Counted from the stretch's first letter, positions 51,499 through 61,132 are shown. The stretch is 64,000 nucleotides of DNA from Oscillospiraceae bacterium (GCA_902778665.1 CACYYN010000014.1:1-64000), one strand, 5' to 3'. Translations and numbers: made by a program. Notes: generated by a model not told the origin, from the letters alone.

Positions 51499-52424
51499 GA
51501 ATTCCCCGTATGATCGCCCTCTTCATCAATTGGGTAGAAGGCGAAGACACGGTTCCAGTCCCGGAGAAGGATTCACCTTCCCGCAATCCGGGCAGGGAAA
51601 AAAGACATAGCACAAAAGTGAGCAACAGAGTGGGAAGCTCTTCCAGCCATACAAAGGAACTGACCCTTCTCTATGATGTGCTGTCCGTAGTGGTATGCCT
51701 GACGGTTATCTGCGCACTTCTTGTAACGGTCTCCTGGCTGCCAAAATTCGGCAGCAGTGATAACCCGGCAGAAAACGAGGTCTACACCCGCTATGTGGAA
51801 AGTGAGCTCAGAGAAGCCGGAGCGGTCAACACGGTGGCAGGGATGATTCTGGATTACCGCGCTTTTGACACGCTGGGAGAATCCAATGTGCTGTTTGTTG
51901 CCGTTGTGAGCGTGATTATTCTCCTGCGTGCTGACCGAAAAGGAAAGAACCACACACTGAATCTTCCGGAACTGGCAACCACCCCTGAGGAGAAGCCGGA
52001 CGACGAGATTCTTCGCTTCTCTGCAAGGATTCTGATTCCGGCGGTGCTTCTGTTCGGCATCTACGTTGTGCTGAACGGCCATCTCTCGGCAGGCGGCGGC
52101 TTTTCCGGCGGAGCTATCCTCGGTGGGGCAATGATTCTATATGTGCGTGCTTTCGGAGTGGAAAAAATGGAAAAGATTTTTACCTTCAGCACCTATAAAT
52201 GGATTACCTTCGGAGCACTTATGACCTATACACTGCTGAAAACCTGGTCTTTTTATACCGGCGCAAACGGTCTGGAGAGCGGAATCCCTCTCGGGAAGCC
52301 CGGCGCCATTCTCTCCGGTGGACTGATTCTGCCCCTAAATATCTGCGTCGGCCTTGTGGTAGCTTGCACCATGTATGCCTTCTATTCTCTTTTCAGCAAA
52401 GGAGGCTTCGGCAATGGGCAGTAA
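51495..52424 (+). CDS. MbhE-MrpB fusion subunit
   Basis: A 309-aa protein. A charged, Ser/Arg-rich N-terminal region (~1-60) precedes an MbhE-like part with one membrane helix and NEVYTRYVESELREAGAVNTVAGMILDYRAFDTLGE. Then comes an MnhB domain (~175-309) with VLNGHLSAGGGFSGGAILGGAMI. In many bacteria both parts are inside MrpA and MrpB; here they form one chain. ATG 51495 overlaps the stop of the DUF4040 gene. Confidence 0.88.
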   Translation: MRIPRMIALFINWVEGEDTVPVPEKDSPSRNPGREKRHSTKVSNRVGSSSSHTKELTLLYDVLSVVVCLTVICALLVTVSWLPKFGSSDNPAENEVYTRYVESELREAGAVNTVAGMILDYRAFDTLGESNVLFVAVVSVIILLRADRKGKNHTLNLPELATTPEEKPDDEILRFSARILIPAVLLFGIYVVLNGHLSAGGGFSGGAILGGAMILYVRAFGVEKMEKIFTFSTYKWITFGALMTYTLLKTWSFYTGANGLESGIPLGKPGAILSGGLILPLNICVGLVVACTMYAFYSLFSKGGFGNGQ

Positions 52425-52788
52425 TCTCACCTCCAATTATTTTGAAGTCACAGCAGTAATCTGCTTCAGCATCGGGTTCACCATGCTCTTTCTGAACAAA
52501 AACCTGATCAAAAAAGTCATCGGTTTCAACTTTATGGACAGTTCCATTTTTCTTTTTCTGGCCTCTAACGGATATATCACCGGGAGGATCAGCCCGATCA
52601 TCACCAACGGATCTGTCGCTTCGGAAAACTATATCAACCCGATTCCCGCGGGGCTGGTGCTGACGGGCATTGTGGTCTCCGTCAGTGTGTCGGCTTTTCT
52701 CCTGGCTCTGACCACACGCCTTTACCTTCGATATCACACACTGGATCTGGATGAGATGATCCGGTTGTCAAGGGCGGAGGACGACTGA
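52414..52788 (+). CDS. mrpC: Mrp/Mnh antiporter subunit C (NuoK-like)
   Basis: A 124-aa, three-helix NuoK-like protein with FTMLFLNKNLIKKVIGFNFMDSSIFLFL and a DPIPAGLVLTGIVVSVSVSA-like segment (INPIPAGLVLTGIVV). AAGGAGG precedes ATG 52414, inside the end of the preceding gene. Its stop overlaps the next start (TGATG). Confidence 0.92.
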   Translation: MGSNLTSNYFEVTAVICFSIGFTMLFLNKNLIKKVIGFNFMDSSIFLFLASNGYITGRISPIITNGSVASENYINPIPAGLVLTGIVVSVSVSAFLLALTTRLYLRYHTLDLDEMIRLSRAEDD

Positions 52789-54287
52789 TGGCAACAGTAC
52801 AGAACTTTCCTTTTGCAGCAATCATGCTGTATCTTGCGGGCGGCGTCACCTGCTGCGTGCTCAAGCCCAAAGCTTCCAAAGTGGTGTGCCTGCTGCTCAA
52901 CAGCCTTGTCACGGTGCTGATGTTTGCGGTGCTTCTTTACACCGTGCGCACTGGTGAAAGCTATGTTTATTGGATGGGGCACTTTCCCGCTCCTTGGGGC
53001 AATGAAATCCGCATCGGTCCTCTGGAAGCACTGATGGGCACTGCTTTCCCGCTCATCATGACGCTGACGCTTCTCGGCGGCATGGAACATATTTTTGAAG
53101 ATGTTGAGCCGGAGAAAACAAATCTGTATTTTACTGTTGTCAGCCTGTTGATGGTTGCCATGCTTGCTCTTATCTTCACCAACGATTTATTCACTGCCTA
53201 CGTTTTTGTGGAGATCAACACCATTGCCTCCTGCGCACTGGTTATGCTGAAATATCGAAGCGGCAGAGCACTTGTCGCCACCACACGCTATATGATGATG
53301 AGCCTGCTGGGTTCCGGGCTCTTTCTTCTGGGCATCGTCATTCTCTACAGCATCACAGGGCATCTGTTGATGGAACCGATGGCACGAAAAATCCGGGAAC
53401 TGTTTTCAACCGGTAATTATGCTTTTCCCCTCACCGTAACCGTCGGCCTTTTTGCTGTCGGCATGGCATTAAAAAGTGCATTATGGCCCTTCAGTGCCTG
53501 GTTGCCGGATGCCCATTCCAGTGCGACCGTCTCTTCCAGCGGCATTCTCTCCGGCCTGGTGGTGAAAAGTTATATTATCCTGCTGCTTAAGATTTTCTAT
53601 CGGGTCATCGGGATAGACCTGGTTTACTCTTCCGGCATAACCAATATTCTCTTTTTGTTCGGATTTGGAGCAATTGTATTTGGGTCCTTCTACGCCCTTC
53701 GCGAAAAGGATATTAAACGTATGCTTGCTTACTCCTCTGTTGCCCAGATAGGCTATATCTACCTCGGCATCGGGATCGGCACTTCCCTCGGTGCGAAGGC
53801 CGCCTGCATCCAGATACTGGTGCATGCCATAACAAAGCCGCTGCTTTTCTGCACTGCAGGAGCTTTTATGTCCGCATCCGGAGGCAGCCGCAGATTTGAA
53901 AATCTGCGCGGAGCAGGCAGACGGGATCTTCTCTCCGGCATTGCTTTCACCATCGGCGCTCTCTCCATGATCGGCATTCCTCTGTTCGCAGGGTTCATCA
54001 CCAAACTGCACCTCACGAGGTCACTGTTTCTTTTCGGGACGTGGAAGTTCTGGTTCGGCATTGCAGCGCTGGTCATCAGCACCGTTCTCAACACGCTTTA
54101 TTATCTTGCGGCTGTTTCTGTTCTGTTCCAGAAGGTGCCGGGCGATTCTCCCCCTGTTGAAAGGCCGTCGGCTTCTCTTTTCTATCGCTGTTCTGTCATT
54201 ATTTTTTCCGTGCTCAATCTGCTGTACGGGATTTTTTCCGAGCCGGTTACACAGATCATACAATCCGGTTTATCCCTTTTTTCTTGA
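52788..54287 (+). CDS. MrpD-like proton-translocating subunit 1
   Basis: A 499-aa, ~14-helix member of the NuoL/M/N antiporter family. The essential Glu of helix 5 lies in AYVFVEINTIASCAL and the Lys of helix 7 in ALKSALWPFSAWLPDAHS; the second-channel Lys region IVLFGSFYALREKDIKRMLAYSS is also kept. It is the first of four paralogous large subunits in the operon. Confidence 0.9.
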   Translation: MATVQNFPFAAIMLYLAGGVTCCVLKPKASKVVCLLLNSLVTVLMFAVLLYTVRTGESYVYWMGHFPAPWGNEIRIGPLEALMGTAFPLIMTLTLLGGMEHIFEDVEPEKTNLYFTVVSLLMVAMLALIFTNDLFTAYVFVEINTIASCALVMLKYRSGRALVATTRYMMMSLLGSGLFLLGIVILYSITGHLLMEPMARKIRELFSTGNYAFPLTVTVGLFAVGMALKSALWPFSAWLPDAHSSATVSSSGILSGLVVKSYIILLLKIFYRVIGIDLVYSSGITNILFLFGFGAIVFGSFYALREKDIKRMLAYSSVAQIGYIYLGIGIGTSLGAKAACIQILVHAITKPLLFCTAGAFMSASGGSRRFENLRGAGRRDLLSGIAFTIGALSMIGIPLFAGFITKLHLTRSLFLFGTWKFWFGIAALVISTVLNTLYYLAAVSVLFQKVPGDSPPVERPSASLFYRCSVIIFSVLNLLYGIFSEPVTQIIQSGLSLFS

Positions 54288-54296
54288 GGTAGCTCC

Positions 54297-55772
54297 ATGA
54301 ACAGTAACATTTCTCTTCTGTTTCCGATTCTCTTCCCGATGCTGTGCGGCATAGCAGTCGGGCTGATTCCCGCGCTGAAAGATGAAAAACGTAGGCGGGT
54401 TTTTGTGCTCACCGCACTGAGTATATCATTTCTGCTTACAATCTCACAGATCCTGTTGCCGGAGGCTTCCCTGTATGTCTGTACACTGGCACCAAAAGCT
54501 GAGATTTCTTTTGCCGTGGATGCCGTTACCCGGTTCTTCGCTGGGCTGATCGCATTCATGTGGCTTATGAGCGGTATTTTTTCTTTCGAATATATGAAGC
54601 ACGAGAAGAACCACAACCGGTACTACTGCTTCTATCTTCTGGGGGAAGGCGCCATGCTCGGGGTGGCATTCGCTGCCAACTACGTGACGATGTATCTCTG
54701 TTTTGAATGGATGACACTGATGACCCTGCCTATGGTGCTGCACAGCCAGACCGAGGATGCACTGAAGGCCGGCATGAAATACCTGCTCTACTCCTTTGCG
54801 GGGGCTTTTGCAGGGCTTCTCGGTATTCCTTTTCTGGTCCGGTTCGGCACAACGCTTGACTTTATCCCGGGCGGTGTATTGGATATGACCCTTGTACAGG
54901 GTCACGAGACGCTTCTGCTGGGCGTTGCCTTCGCCGTGATTCTCGGTTTCGGTGCAAAAGCAGGCCTCTTTCCATTGCATGCATGGCTTCCGACAGCGCA
55001 TCCGGTTGCTCCGGCTCCCGCCTCCGCCGTGCTTTCCGGCGTGATCACGAAAGCGGGTGTCATCGCCATTATCCGGGTGATCTATTATCAGTTCGGTGCA
55101 GCGTTCCTCCGGGGCACGTGGATGCAGACTGCACTTTTGTGCACCGCTCTCGTCACGATTTTCATGGGTTCATCGATGGCTTATCGGGAAAAAATTTTAA
55201 AAAAGAGACTGGCCTATTCTACGGTAAGCCAGGTAAGCTATATTCTTTTCGGTCTATTTCTGATGAACACCACCGCAATGACAGGTTCTCTTTTGCATGT
55301 GCTCTGCCACTCTGTTGTAAAGGACGGGCTGTTTCTCTGTGCCGGTGCCATCATATACAAGACCGGCAAAACCGACGTGGAAGAGCTCACCGGCATTGGA
55401 AAGGAGATGCCCGTTGTGCTCTGGTGCTTCACACTCTGTGCCCTGGCCCTGATCGGCATTCCGCCCATGTGCGGTTTTATGAGCAAGTGGTATCTCGCAC
55501 TGGGTTCACTTTCAAGCAGCATCCCCGTCATCAGCTGGCTGGGGCCGGTCATTCTGCTGATCTCCGCTCTGCTGACGGCCGCCTATCTGCTCCCGATCAC
55601 AATCAGAGGGTTTTTCCCGGGTGAGGGCTATAACTACTCCGCCCTCGTGAAAAAGGAACCCAATGCCTGGATGCTCCTGCCCCTGATTCTTCTGGCTGCA
55701 CTGGCAGCATTCACCATCTTCCCTCAGCCTTTTCTCGCCATGGTGGAAAATGTGACCGCCTCTCTGATGTAA
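54297..55772 (+). CDS. MrpD/NuoL-like proton-translocating subunit 2
   Basis: A 491-aa, ~14-helix paralogue. Helix 5 Glu is in YLCFEWMTLMTLPMVLH and helix 7 Lys in AKAGLFPLHAWLPTAHPVAPAPASAVLSG. The cluster MAYREKILKKRLAYSTVSQVSY is typical. Nine bases separate it from subunit 1, and GAGGTAG is its ribosome binding site. Confidence 0.9.
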   Translation: MNSNISLLFPILFPMLCGIAVGLIPALKDEKRRRVFVLTALSISFLLTISQILLPEASLYVCTLAPKAEISFAVDAVTRFFAGLIAFMWLMSGIFSFEYMKHEKNHNRYYCFYLLGEGAMLGVAFAANYVTMYLCFEWMTLMTLPMVLHSQTEDALKAGMKYLLYSFAGAFAGLLGIPFLVRFGTTLDFIPGGVLDMTLVQGHETLLLGVAFAVILGFGAKAGLFPLHAWLPTAHPVAPAPASAVLSGVITKAGVIAIIRVIYYQFGAAFLRGTWMQTALLCTALVTIFMGSSMAYREKILKKRLAYSTVSQVSYILFGLFLMNTTAMTGSLLHVLCHSVVKDGLFLCAGAIIYKTGKTDVEELTGIGKEMPVVLWCFTLCALALIGIPPMCGFMSKWYLALGSLSSSIPVISWLGPVILLISALLTAAYLLPITIRGFFPGEGYNYSALVKKEPNAWMLLPLILLAALAAFTIFPQPFLAMVENVTASLM

Positions 55773-55784
55773 AGGGAGCACAGC

Positions 55785-57251
55785 ATGAGTAATCAATTTC
55801 TGATTCTGCCGATTCTGATTCCTCTCATTTCAGGAATCAGCATTGCGCTCTTACCGTTTCGCTCCGAAAAAAGCAGAAATCTTTTTAATCTGACTGCTGT
55901 CCTGCTGAATTCTTTCGTGATTCTCTGGCTGATTCTCTCCCGTCCTGCCGGCTCTTTAACGCTCCTTTATCTCACAAAAACGCTCCCCTTTGCGCTGAAG
56001 CTGGATGGGCTCGGCATCATCTTTCTCGGGTTAATCGGTTTTCTGTGGCCTGTCTCCACGCTCTATTCTTTTGAGTATATGGAGCATGACAAAAACCAGC
56101 CGCGATTTTTCAGCTTTTACACCATCTGCTACGGTGTAACGGCAGGTGTTGCCCTCAGTGCCAACCCCATCACCATGTACTTCTTCTATGAGCTTCTCAC
56201 CCTCGTCACGGTTCCGCTTGTCGCCCATGAGGGAGACAGACAGTCTATGGCCGCTGTGAGAAAATATATCATCTATTCCATGGGTGGCGCCGCCCTCTCC
56301 CTTACCGGCATCCTCATGCTGCTGAGCCATGCCGGCAGCGTGGAATTTGTTTACGGCGGGATCGGCCAGCTTTTTCAGGGAGATTCCTTCCTGCTGCTGG
56401 CGTATCTGCTCACCTTTATCGGGTTCGGTGTAAAGTCCGCCGTTTTTCCCCTTCATGCATGGCTGCCTGCCGCCGGTGTTGCCCCGACCCCCGTCACAGC
56501 ACTTCTGCACGCGGTTGCCGTTGTGAAAAGCGGTGTATTTGCTGCGATTCGCAGCACATATTACACCTTTGGCCCTGACCTTCTGGCTGGTACCTGGGCA
56601 CAGCAATCAACTGCTGTCGCTGCCGCCTTCACAATAGTTTTCGGCTCGGTCATGGCCCTTCGTGAGCAGCATCTGAAACGCCGCCTTGCCTATTCCACCG
56701 TCAGCAACCTGAGCTATATTCTCTTTGGCATGAGCCTCATGACTGCAGAAGGACTTGTGGCCGGACTTAGCCATATGCTCTTTCACGGGGTCATCAAAAT
56801 TACGCTGTTCTTCTGCGCAGGAACCGTCCTGTGCAAAACCGGGCGGGCTTATGTTCCCCAGACGACGGGGCTCGGCAGGAAGATGCCCGTAACCTTCATC
56901 ACATTTCTGATCTCCGGACTTGCTCTCACCGGGACGCCGCTTCTCCCCGGTTATATCAGCAAAATGAACCTTTTGATGTCCGCTGCCCTTGCAGGCGGAC
57001 CGTTTGCCATGGCAGGTATCATTGCCCTGCTTCTCTCCGCCATCCTCACAGCTGCTTACCTGCTGCCGATGGGGATCCGAGCTTTCCTCGTCACCCCTGA
57101 AGATTCTCTGTCCTTCACAGAGCATGACAGAGATCCGGGATGGCAGATGCTGGTTCCCTTTACCGTGCTGGTGCTCACCATGCTGGTGCTTGGCATTCAT
57201 GCCGAACCTCTGATGAATGCTTTGGAAAGCCTGATTATGGGCAGTGTCTGA
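55785..57251 (+). CDS. MrpD/NuoL-like proton-translocating subunit 3
   Basis: A 488-aa, ~14-helix paralogue. Helix 5 Glu in MYFFYELLTLVTVPLVAHE and helix 7 Lys in GVKSAVFPLHAWLPAAGVAPTPVTALLHA. In place of the usual TAHPVAP it reads AAGVAPTP. The PapS-like ALREQHLKRRLAYSTVSNLSY cluster is kept. It is 12 bases after subunit 2. Confidence 0.9.
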   Translation: MSNQFLILPILIPLISGISIALLPFRSEKSRNLFNLTAVLLNSFVILWLILSRPAGSLTLLYLTKTLPFALKLDGLGIIFLGLIGFLWPVSTLYSFEYMEHDKNQPRFFSFYTICYGVTAGVALSANPITMYFFYELLTLVTVPLVAHEGDRQSMAAVRKYIIYSMGGAALSLTGILMLLSHAGSVEFVYGGIGQLFQGDSFLLLAYLLTFIGFGVKSAVFPLHAWLPAAGVAPTPVTALLHAVAVVKSGVFAAIRSTYYTFGPDLLAGTWAQQSTAVAAAFTIVFGSVMALREQHLKRRLAYSTVSNLSYILFGMSLMTAEGLVAGLSHMLFHGVIKITLFFCAGTVLCKTGRAYVPQTTGLGRKMPVTFITFLISGLALTGTPLLPGYISKMNLLMSAALAGGPFAMAGIIALLLSAILTAAYLLPMGIRAFLVTPEDSLSFTEHDRDPGWQMLVPFTVLVLTMLVLGIHAEPLMNALESLIMGSV

Positions 57252-57264
57252 AAGGGGGCAGAAC

Positions 57265-59340
57265 ATGATCCTTCAATCAACCGTGCTTCTTCCCATCCTT
57301 GCCTTTTGGCCTATGCTCGGTGCGCTGATCGGTTACTGCATCGGGCGAAGAAGCAAGATCGCTCGCGACCGCTTTGCCCAGTCTGTCATGGCGCTGGAAC
57401 TTGTTATTCTGCTGAACTGTGCATTCTTTCTTGTGGGGCGCGGATTCAAGCTTGTATATTCCATGCCCAGCCTGCTCGGCGGACTGTCCTTTGAGGCAGA
57501 CGGCTTTCGGATTCTCTACTCCTGTATAGCCGGTTTTATGTGGTTGATGACCACATTATTCTCAGAAGAGTACCTCGGCCATTACAGAAATCGAAATCGC
57601 TATTATCTCTTCACTCTGCTGACCTGCGGAGCTACCGTCGGTGTGTTTCTCTCCGCCGATCTCATCACCACTTTTATTTTCTTTGAAATCATGTCCTTCA
57701 CCTCTTATGTGATGGTCATCCATGATGAAAACCCATTTGCCATGCGCGCCGGGCAGACTTATCTGGCAGTTGCCGTGCTTGGCGGAATGGTGATGCTGAT
57801 GGGGCTCTTCCTGCTTTACACGCTCACCGGCACACTGGTGATTTCCCGGCTGCCGGAAGCCTGTGCCGCCCTGTCTGCAGAAAAGAGACCCACGCTCTAT
57901 CTCGCCGGGACCCTGATGCTCTTTGGCTTTGGTGCCAAGGCCGGCATGTATCCCCTGCACATCTGGCTGCCGAAGGCGCATCCTGTTGCTCCGGCGCCCG
58001 CCTCCGCCCTTCTCTCCGGCATCCTCACAAAAGCGGGTATCTTCGGCGTGCTTGTTCTCAGCTGCATCATCTTTCTGCATGACAAAAACTGGGGCATTGC
58101 CGTGCTTTCTCTCGGTGTACTCACCATGTTCACCGGTGCCGTGATAGCCCTCTTCTCCGTAAACCTCAAACGCACGCTTGCCTGCTCTTCTGTCTCCCAG
58201 ATTGGTTTTATTCTGGTCGGCATCGGTATGCAGTGCCTGCTGGGAGAGGAAAATGCTCTTGCTGTATGGGGCACGGAGCTTCACATGCTCAACCACTCGC
58301 TCATCAAGCTGGTCCTCTTTATGGCGGCGGGTGCAATCTACATGAATATCCACAAGCTTGACCTGAACGATATTCGCGGCTTCGGCCGGGGAAAGCCGCT
58401 GCTCACAGCAATTTTTCTCTCCGGAACACTCACAATCACCGGCATCCCCCTCTTCAGCGGCTATATCAGCAAAACACTGCTGCACGAGAGCATCGTAGAG
58501 TATATGGAGCTTCTGGAGGAAGCCGGACGCGGCATTGCCGTAATGAAAGGCGTGGAGTGGATCTTTCTTTTCAGCGGCGGGCTGACGGTTGCCTATATGA
58601 CCAAGCTGTTTGTCTGCATTTTTCTGGAAAAGAATGCCGATCCTGCCCTGCAGGCAAAATATGAAAGCCTAAACGGACATTATATGTCACTTCGCAGTGT
58701 TTTCGCCCTCGGCATTCCGGCACTGATTCTTCCGGTTATGGGCTGCTTCCCCCCTGTTTTTATGCAGCGCATCGCCGAATTCGGCCAGAGTTTTCTGCAT
58801 GGTGAAGCCCCCGCTCATGCCGTCCACTGGTTCTCTCTGACCAATCTCAAAGGAGCTGCGATTTCAATTGCAATCGGCGCTGCCGTATACTTCGGTTTTA
58901 TCCGAACACTTCTTCTGAAGAAAGATCATGGCGGAGTGTTGCATTATGTCAACCTTCGACCATCCAAGCTGGATATGGAAAATGCGATCTACCGTCCGCT
59001 CTGTGCCCTGCTGGCAAAAGTATCCGTTGCTTTCGGAAGAGCCTTAGATATTACGGGAGATGTGATACTGCCGAAAGCTTCCGTTTTTCTGGCACTTCTT
59101 TTCAGTCACACGGCGTCCTCCCTGCCGGACTGGATTGTAACCGGTCTCCGCAAAACCGTTCTCCGTAAGATTCCCATTCCTCCAGAGAATCCGGAGGATC
59201 ATGCTCCCGCCGATCTCGCCGTCGACATTAACATTCCGAAAGAAATGGATGACGTCCTCAATGACTTCTCCTATGGGCTGATTCTCTTCGGCATCGGGCT
59301 GGTTGTCGTTATCGTCTATCTCGTCTTCCATTCCAGATGA
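57265..59340 (+). CDS. Large NuoL/MrpA-like proton-translocating subunit 4
   Basis: A 691-aa protein, longest of the four. About 14 core helices with Glu in TFIFFEIMSFTSYVMV and Lys in AKAGMYPLHIWLPKAHPVAPAPASALLSG. It has an extended C-terminus (~510-691) with further helices, a loop near VNLRPSKLDMENAIYRP and a final helix after a charged segment, similar to the lateral-helix extension of NuoL. ATG 57265 follows GGGGG. Together with subunits 1-3 it would offer four proton paths. Confidence 0.88.
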   Translation: MILQSTVLLPILAFWPMLGALIGYCIGRRSKIARDRFAQSVMALELVILLNCAFFLVGRGFKLVYSMPSLLGGLSFEADGFRILYSCIAGFMWLMTTLFSEEYLGHYRNRNRYYLFTLLTCGATVGVFLSADLITTFIFFEIMSFTSYVMVIHDENPFAMRAGQTYLAVAVLGGMVMLMGLFLLYTLTGTLVISRLPEACAALSAEKRPTLYLAGTLMLFGFGAKAGMYPLHIWLPKAHPVAPAPASALLSGILTKAGIFGVLVLSCIIFLHDKNWGIAVLSLGVLTMFTGAVIALFSVNLKRTLACSSVSQIGFILVGIGMQCLLGEENALAVWGTELHMLNHSLIKLVLFMAAGAIYMNIHKLDLNDIRGFGRGKPLLTAIFLSGTLTITGIPLFSGYISKTLLHESIVEYMELLEEAGRGIAVMKGVEWIFLFSGGLTVAYMTKLFVCIFLEKNADPALQAKYESLNGHYMSLRSVFALGIPALILPVMGCFPPVFMQRIAEFGQSFLHGEAPAHAVHWFSLTNLKGAAISIAIGAAVYFGFIRTLLLKKDHGGVLHYVNLRPSKLDMENAIYRPLCALLAKVSVAFGRALDITGDVILPKASVFLALLFSHTASSLPDWIVTGLRKTVLRKIPIPPENPEDHAPADLAVDINIPKEMDDVLNDFSYGLILFGIGLVVVIVYLVFHSR

Positions 59341-59355
59341 TCTGGTAATTTTAAA

Positions 59356-59387
59356 CACCGGGGTTGGTTTTTAAACCTTCCCCGGTG
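59356..59387 (+). terminator. Probable terminator of the antiporter operon
   Basis: CACCGGGG-TT-GGTTT-TT-AAACC-TT-CCCCGGTG folds into a hairpin with a symmetric internal loop, 15 bases after the last gene. The U-tract after it is weak (CTCTCTATTTC). Confidence 0.7.
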
Positions 59388-59452
59388 CTCTCTATTTCGA
59401 TCTTTTGATCCGATGAGATCAGAAAAAGCAAAGGCCGACTATTGAAAAACTC

Positions 59453-59482
59453 TCGACGAAGTGCGTGCTGCTGTGTTATAAT
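59453..59482 (+). promoter_or_regulatory. Promoter of the phosphoribosyltransferase gene
   Basis: TCGACG (59453-59458), 18 bases, a perfect TATAAT (59477-59482). A weak -35 and a leader of about 55 bases. Confidence 0.6.
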
Positions 59483-59544
59483 GAGGTTAGATGGAGCCAT
59501 ATGCGGCTCAAAACCTGAAAACACCAGAAAGGACGTGTAAAAGC

Positions 59545-60183
59545 ATGGTAATTCCGACCACCCATTTCCGCAGTGATTCCAGCAGTATCCCGCTTCGTAT
59601 CGCCAAAGGCCATTTTGCGACGAACCACAGCCATCTCAATTACTATATTGACATGACGTATACCAAGCACCGTCTGGGAGAAGCGCAGCAGGCGGCGAAA
59701 GAACTGGCAGTTGAATTCAAAACCTCCACCGTAGTTGACACCGTTCTCTGTCTGGACGGTACGGAAGTCCTCGGCACGTGCATTGCAGACGAACTGACCA
59801 ATGCAGGCGTAAGGAACATGAACAAACATGAGACCATCTATATCGTCACACCGGAACGCGTCGGCGGAGATCAGCATATTTTCCGTGAAAACACCGCTCA
59901 TCTGATCCGCAACCGGCACGTCCTCGTACTGGCAGCCTCCGTCACTACCGGTAAAACCGTACAGGAAGCAATAGAGCTGCTGCATTATTACGGCGGCATC
60001 CCGGTAGGTATCTGCAGCATTTTTACCTGTCTGGATGAATGCGAAGGCTTCCCGATCACGGCAATCTTTCATTCCAGCGAACTGGAGGACTACCAGTGCC
60101 TGCCCATGAATCAGTGCCCGCTATGCAAAAACGGTGTCAAAATCGACGCACTGGTGAATTCCTACGGAATTTCCAGTTTCTGA
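59545..60183 (+). CDS. Orotate phosphoribosyltransferase-like protein
   Basis: A 212-aa type I phosphoribosyltransferase-fold protein. The PRPP loop is present as VLVLAASVTTGKTVQEAIE, where the usual acidic pair (DD) is replaced by AA, so catalysis may differ or be lost. A C-terminal CLPMNQCPLCKNG segment has CPLC, a possible metal site. It is a common Clostridial family annotated as PRTase-like; substrate unknown. ATG 59545 lies 13 bases after AAAGGA. It has its own promoter and terminator. Confidence 0.78.
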   Translation: MVIPTTHFRSDSSSIPLRIAKGHFATNHSHLNYYIDMTYTKHRLGEAQQAAKELAVEFKTSTVVDTVLCLDGTEVLGTCIADELTNAGVRNMNKHETIYIVTPERVGGDQHIFRENTAHLIRNRHVLVLAASVTTGKTVQEAIELLHYYGGIPVGICSIFTCLDECEGFPITAIFHSSELEDYQCLPMNQCPLCKNGVKIDALVNSYGISSF

Positions 60184-60202
60184 TTGTTTCTCGAAATGAC
60201 TT

Positions 60203-60238
60203 CAGCCGCCCATACGGGCGGCTGATTGCTTTTCTTAT
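60203..60238 (+). terminator. Rho-independent terminator
   Basis: CAGCCGCCC-ATAC-GGGCGGCTG perfect stem followed by ATTGCTTTTC, 20 bases after the phosphoribosyltransferase gene. Confidence 0.88.
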
Positions 60239-60249
60239 GAATAGTCGTG

Positions 60250-61128
60250 TTATTTGACAGATGAGATCACACCCTCGGCAAGTCCTGCGATTCCCTGAAT
60301 TTCGCTGGGGATGATGATCTTGTTTGCCGAACCGTTTGCTGCAGAAGCAAAGGCTTCCAGAGATTTAAGTTTCAGCACCGCATCGGAAGGCGCTGCCTCA
60401 TTGATCAGCTTGATGCCTTCTGCCGTTGCACGCTGCACAGTGAGCAGAGCTTCTGCTTCGCCCTGCGCCTCCAGAATCTGCTGCTGCTTTTTCGCATCGG
60501 CACGGAGAATGGCAGCTTCCTTTTCACCTTCTGCTTCCAGAATGGCGGATTGCTTTTCGCCTTCTGCACGGAGAATCGCTTCGCGGCGTTCACGCTCAGC
60601 CTTCATCTGCTTTTCCATTGCATTGCGAATGGCTTCCGGCGGGAGAATATTCTTCAGCTCCACACGGTTGACCTTGATGCCCCAGGGATCGGTGGCTTCA
60701 TCAAGAATGGAACGCATCTTGGTGTTGATCACATCACGGCTTGTCAGGCATTCATCCAGTTCCAGCTCGCCGATGATATTACGCAGCGTGGTGGCTGAAA
60801 GGTTTTCAATAGCAATCATCGGCTGCTCAATCCCGTAGGTAAAGAGCTTCGGATCCGTCACCTGGAAGTAGACCACCGTGTCGATCTGCATGGTGACATT
60901 ATCTTTGGTAATGACCGGCTGCGGCGGGAAGTCTGCCACCTGTTCCTTCAGGGAGACGACCTTGGCAACACGCTCAATAAAAGGTACGAGAAAATGAATA
61001 CCAACACCCCAGGTTGTTTTATAAGCTCCGAGACGCTCAATCACGTAAGCCCTTGCCTGCTGCACAATGCGGATACGCGTGACGATGATAATAGCCAGAA
61101 TCAAAAGAACGATCAGAAAAATCTGCAT
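60250..61128 (-). CDS. SPFH/band-7 protein (stomatin, QmcA-like)
   Basis: A 292-aa membrane-anchored scaffold of the stomatin/prohibitin class. One N-terminal helix (FLIVLLILAIIIVT), then the band-7 domain VIERLGAYKTTWGVGIHFLVPFIERVAKVV, and a coiled-coil with AEGEKQSAILEAEGEKEAAI repeats that drives oligomerisation. It organises membrane microdomains or controls proteases. It is 4 bases downstream of its NfeD partner, the usual pairing. Confidence 0.95.
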   Translation of the reverse strand: MQIFLIVLLILAIIIVTRIRIVQQARAYVIERLGAYKTTWGVGIHFLVPFIERVAKVVSLKEQVADFPPQPVITKDNVTMQIDTVVYFQVTDPKLFTYGIEQPMIAIENLSATTLRNIIGELELDECLTSRDVINTKMRSILDEATDPWGIKVNRVELKNILPPEAIRNAMEKQMKAERERREAILRAEGEKQSAILEAEGEKEAAILRADAKKQQQILEAQGEAEALLTVQRATAEGIKLINEAAPSDAVLKLKSLEAFASAANGSANKIIIPSEIQGIAGLAEGVISSVK

Positions 61129-61132
61129 GTTT

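Noticed and set aside
50158..59340. Respiratory complex I or membrane-bound hydrogenase
   Set aside because: No NuoB, NuoC, NuoD, NuoH, NuoI or hydrogenase large/small subunit is encoded; E, F, G and DUF4040 subunits point to an Mrp-type antiporter.
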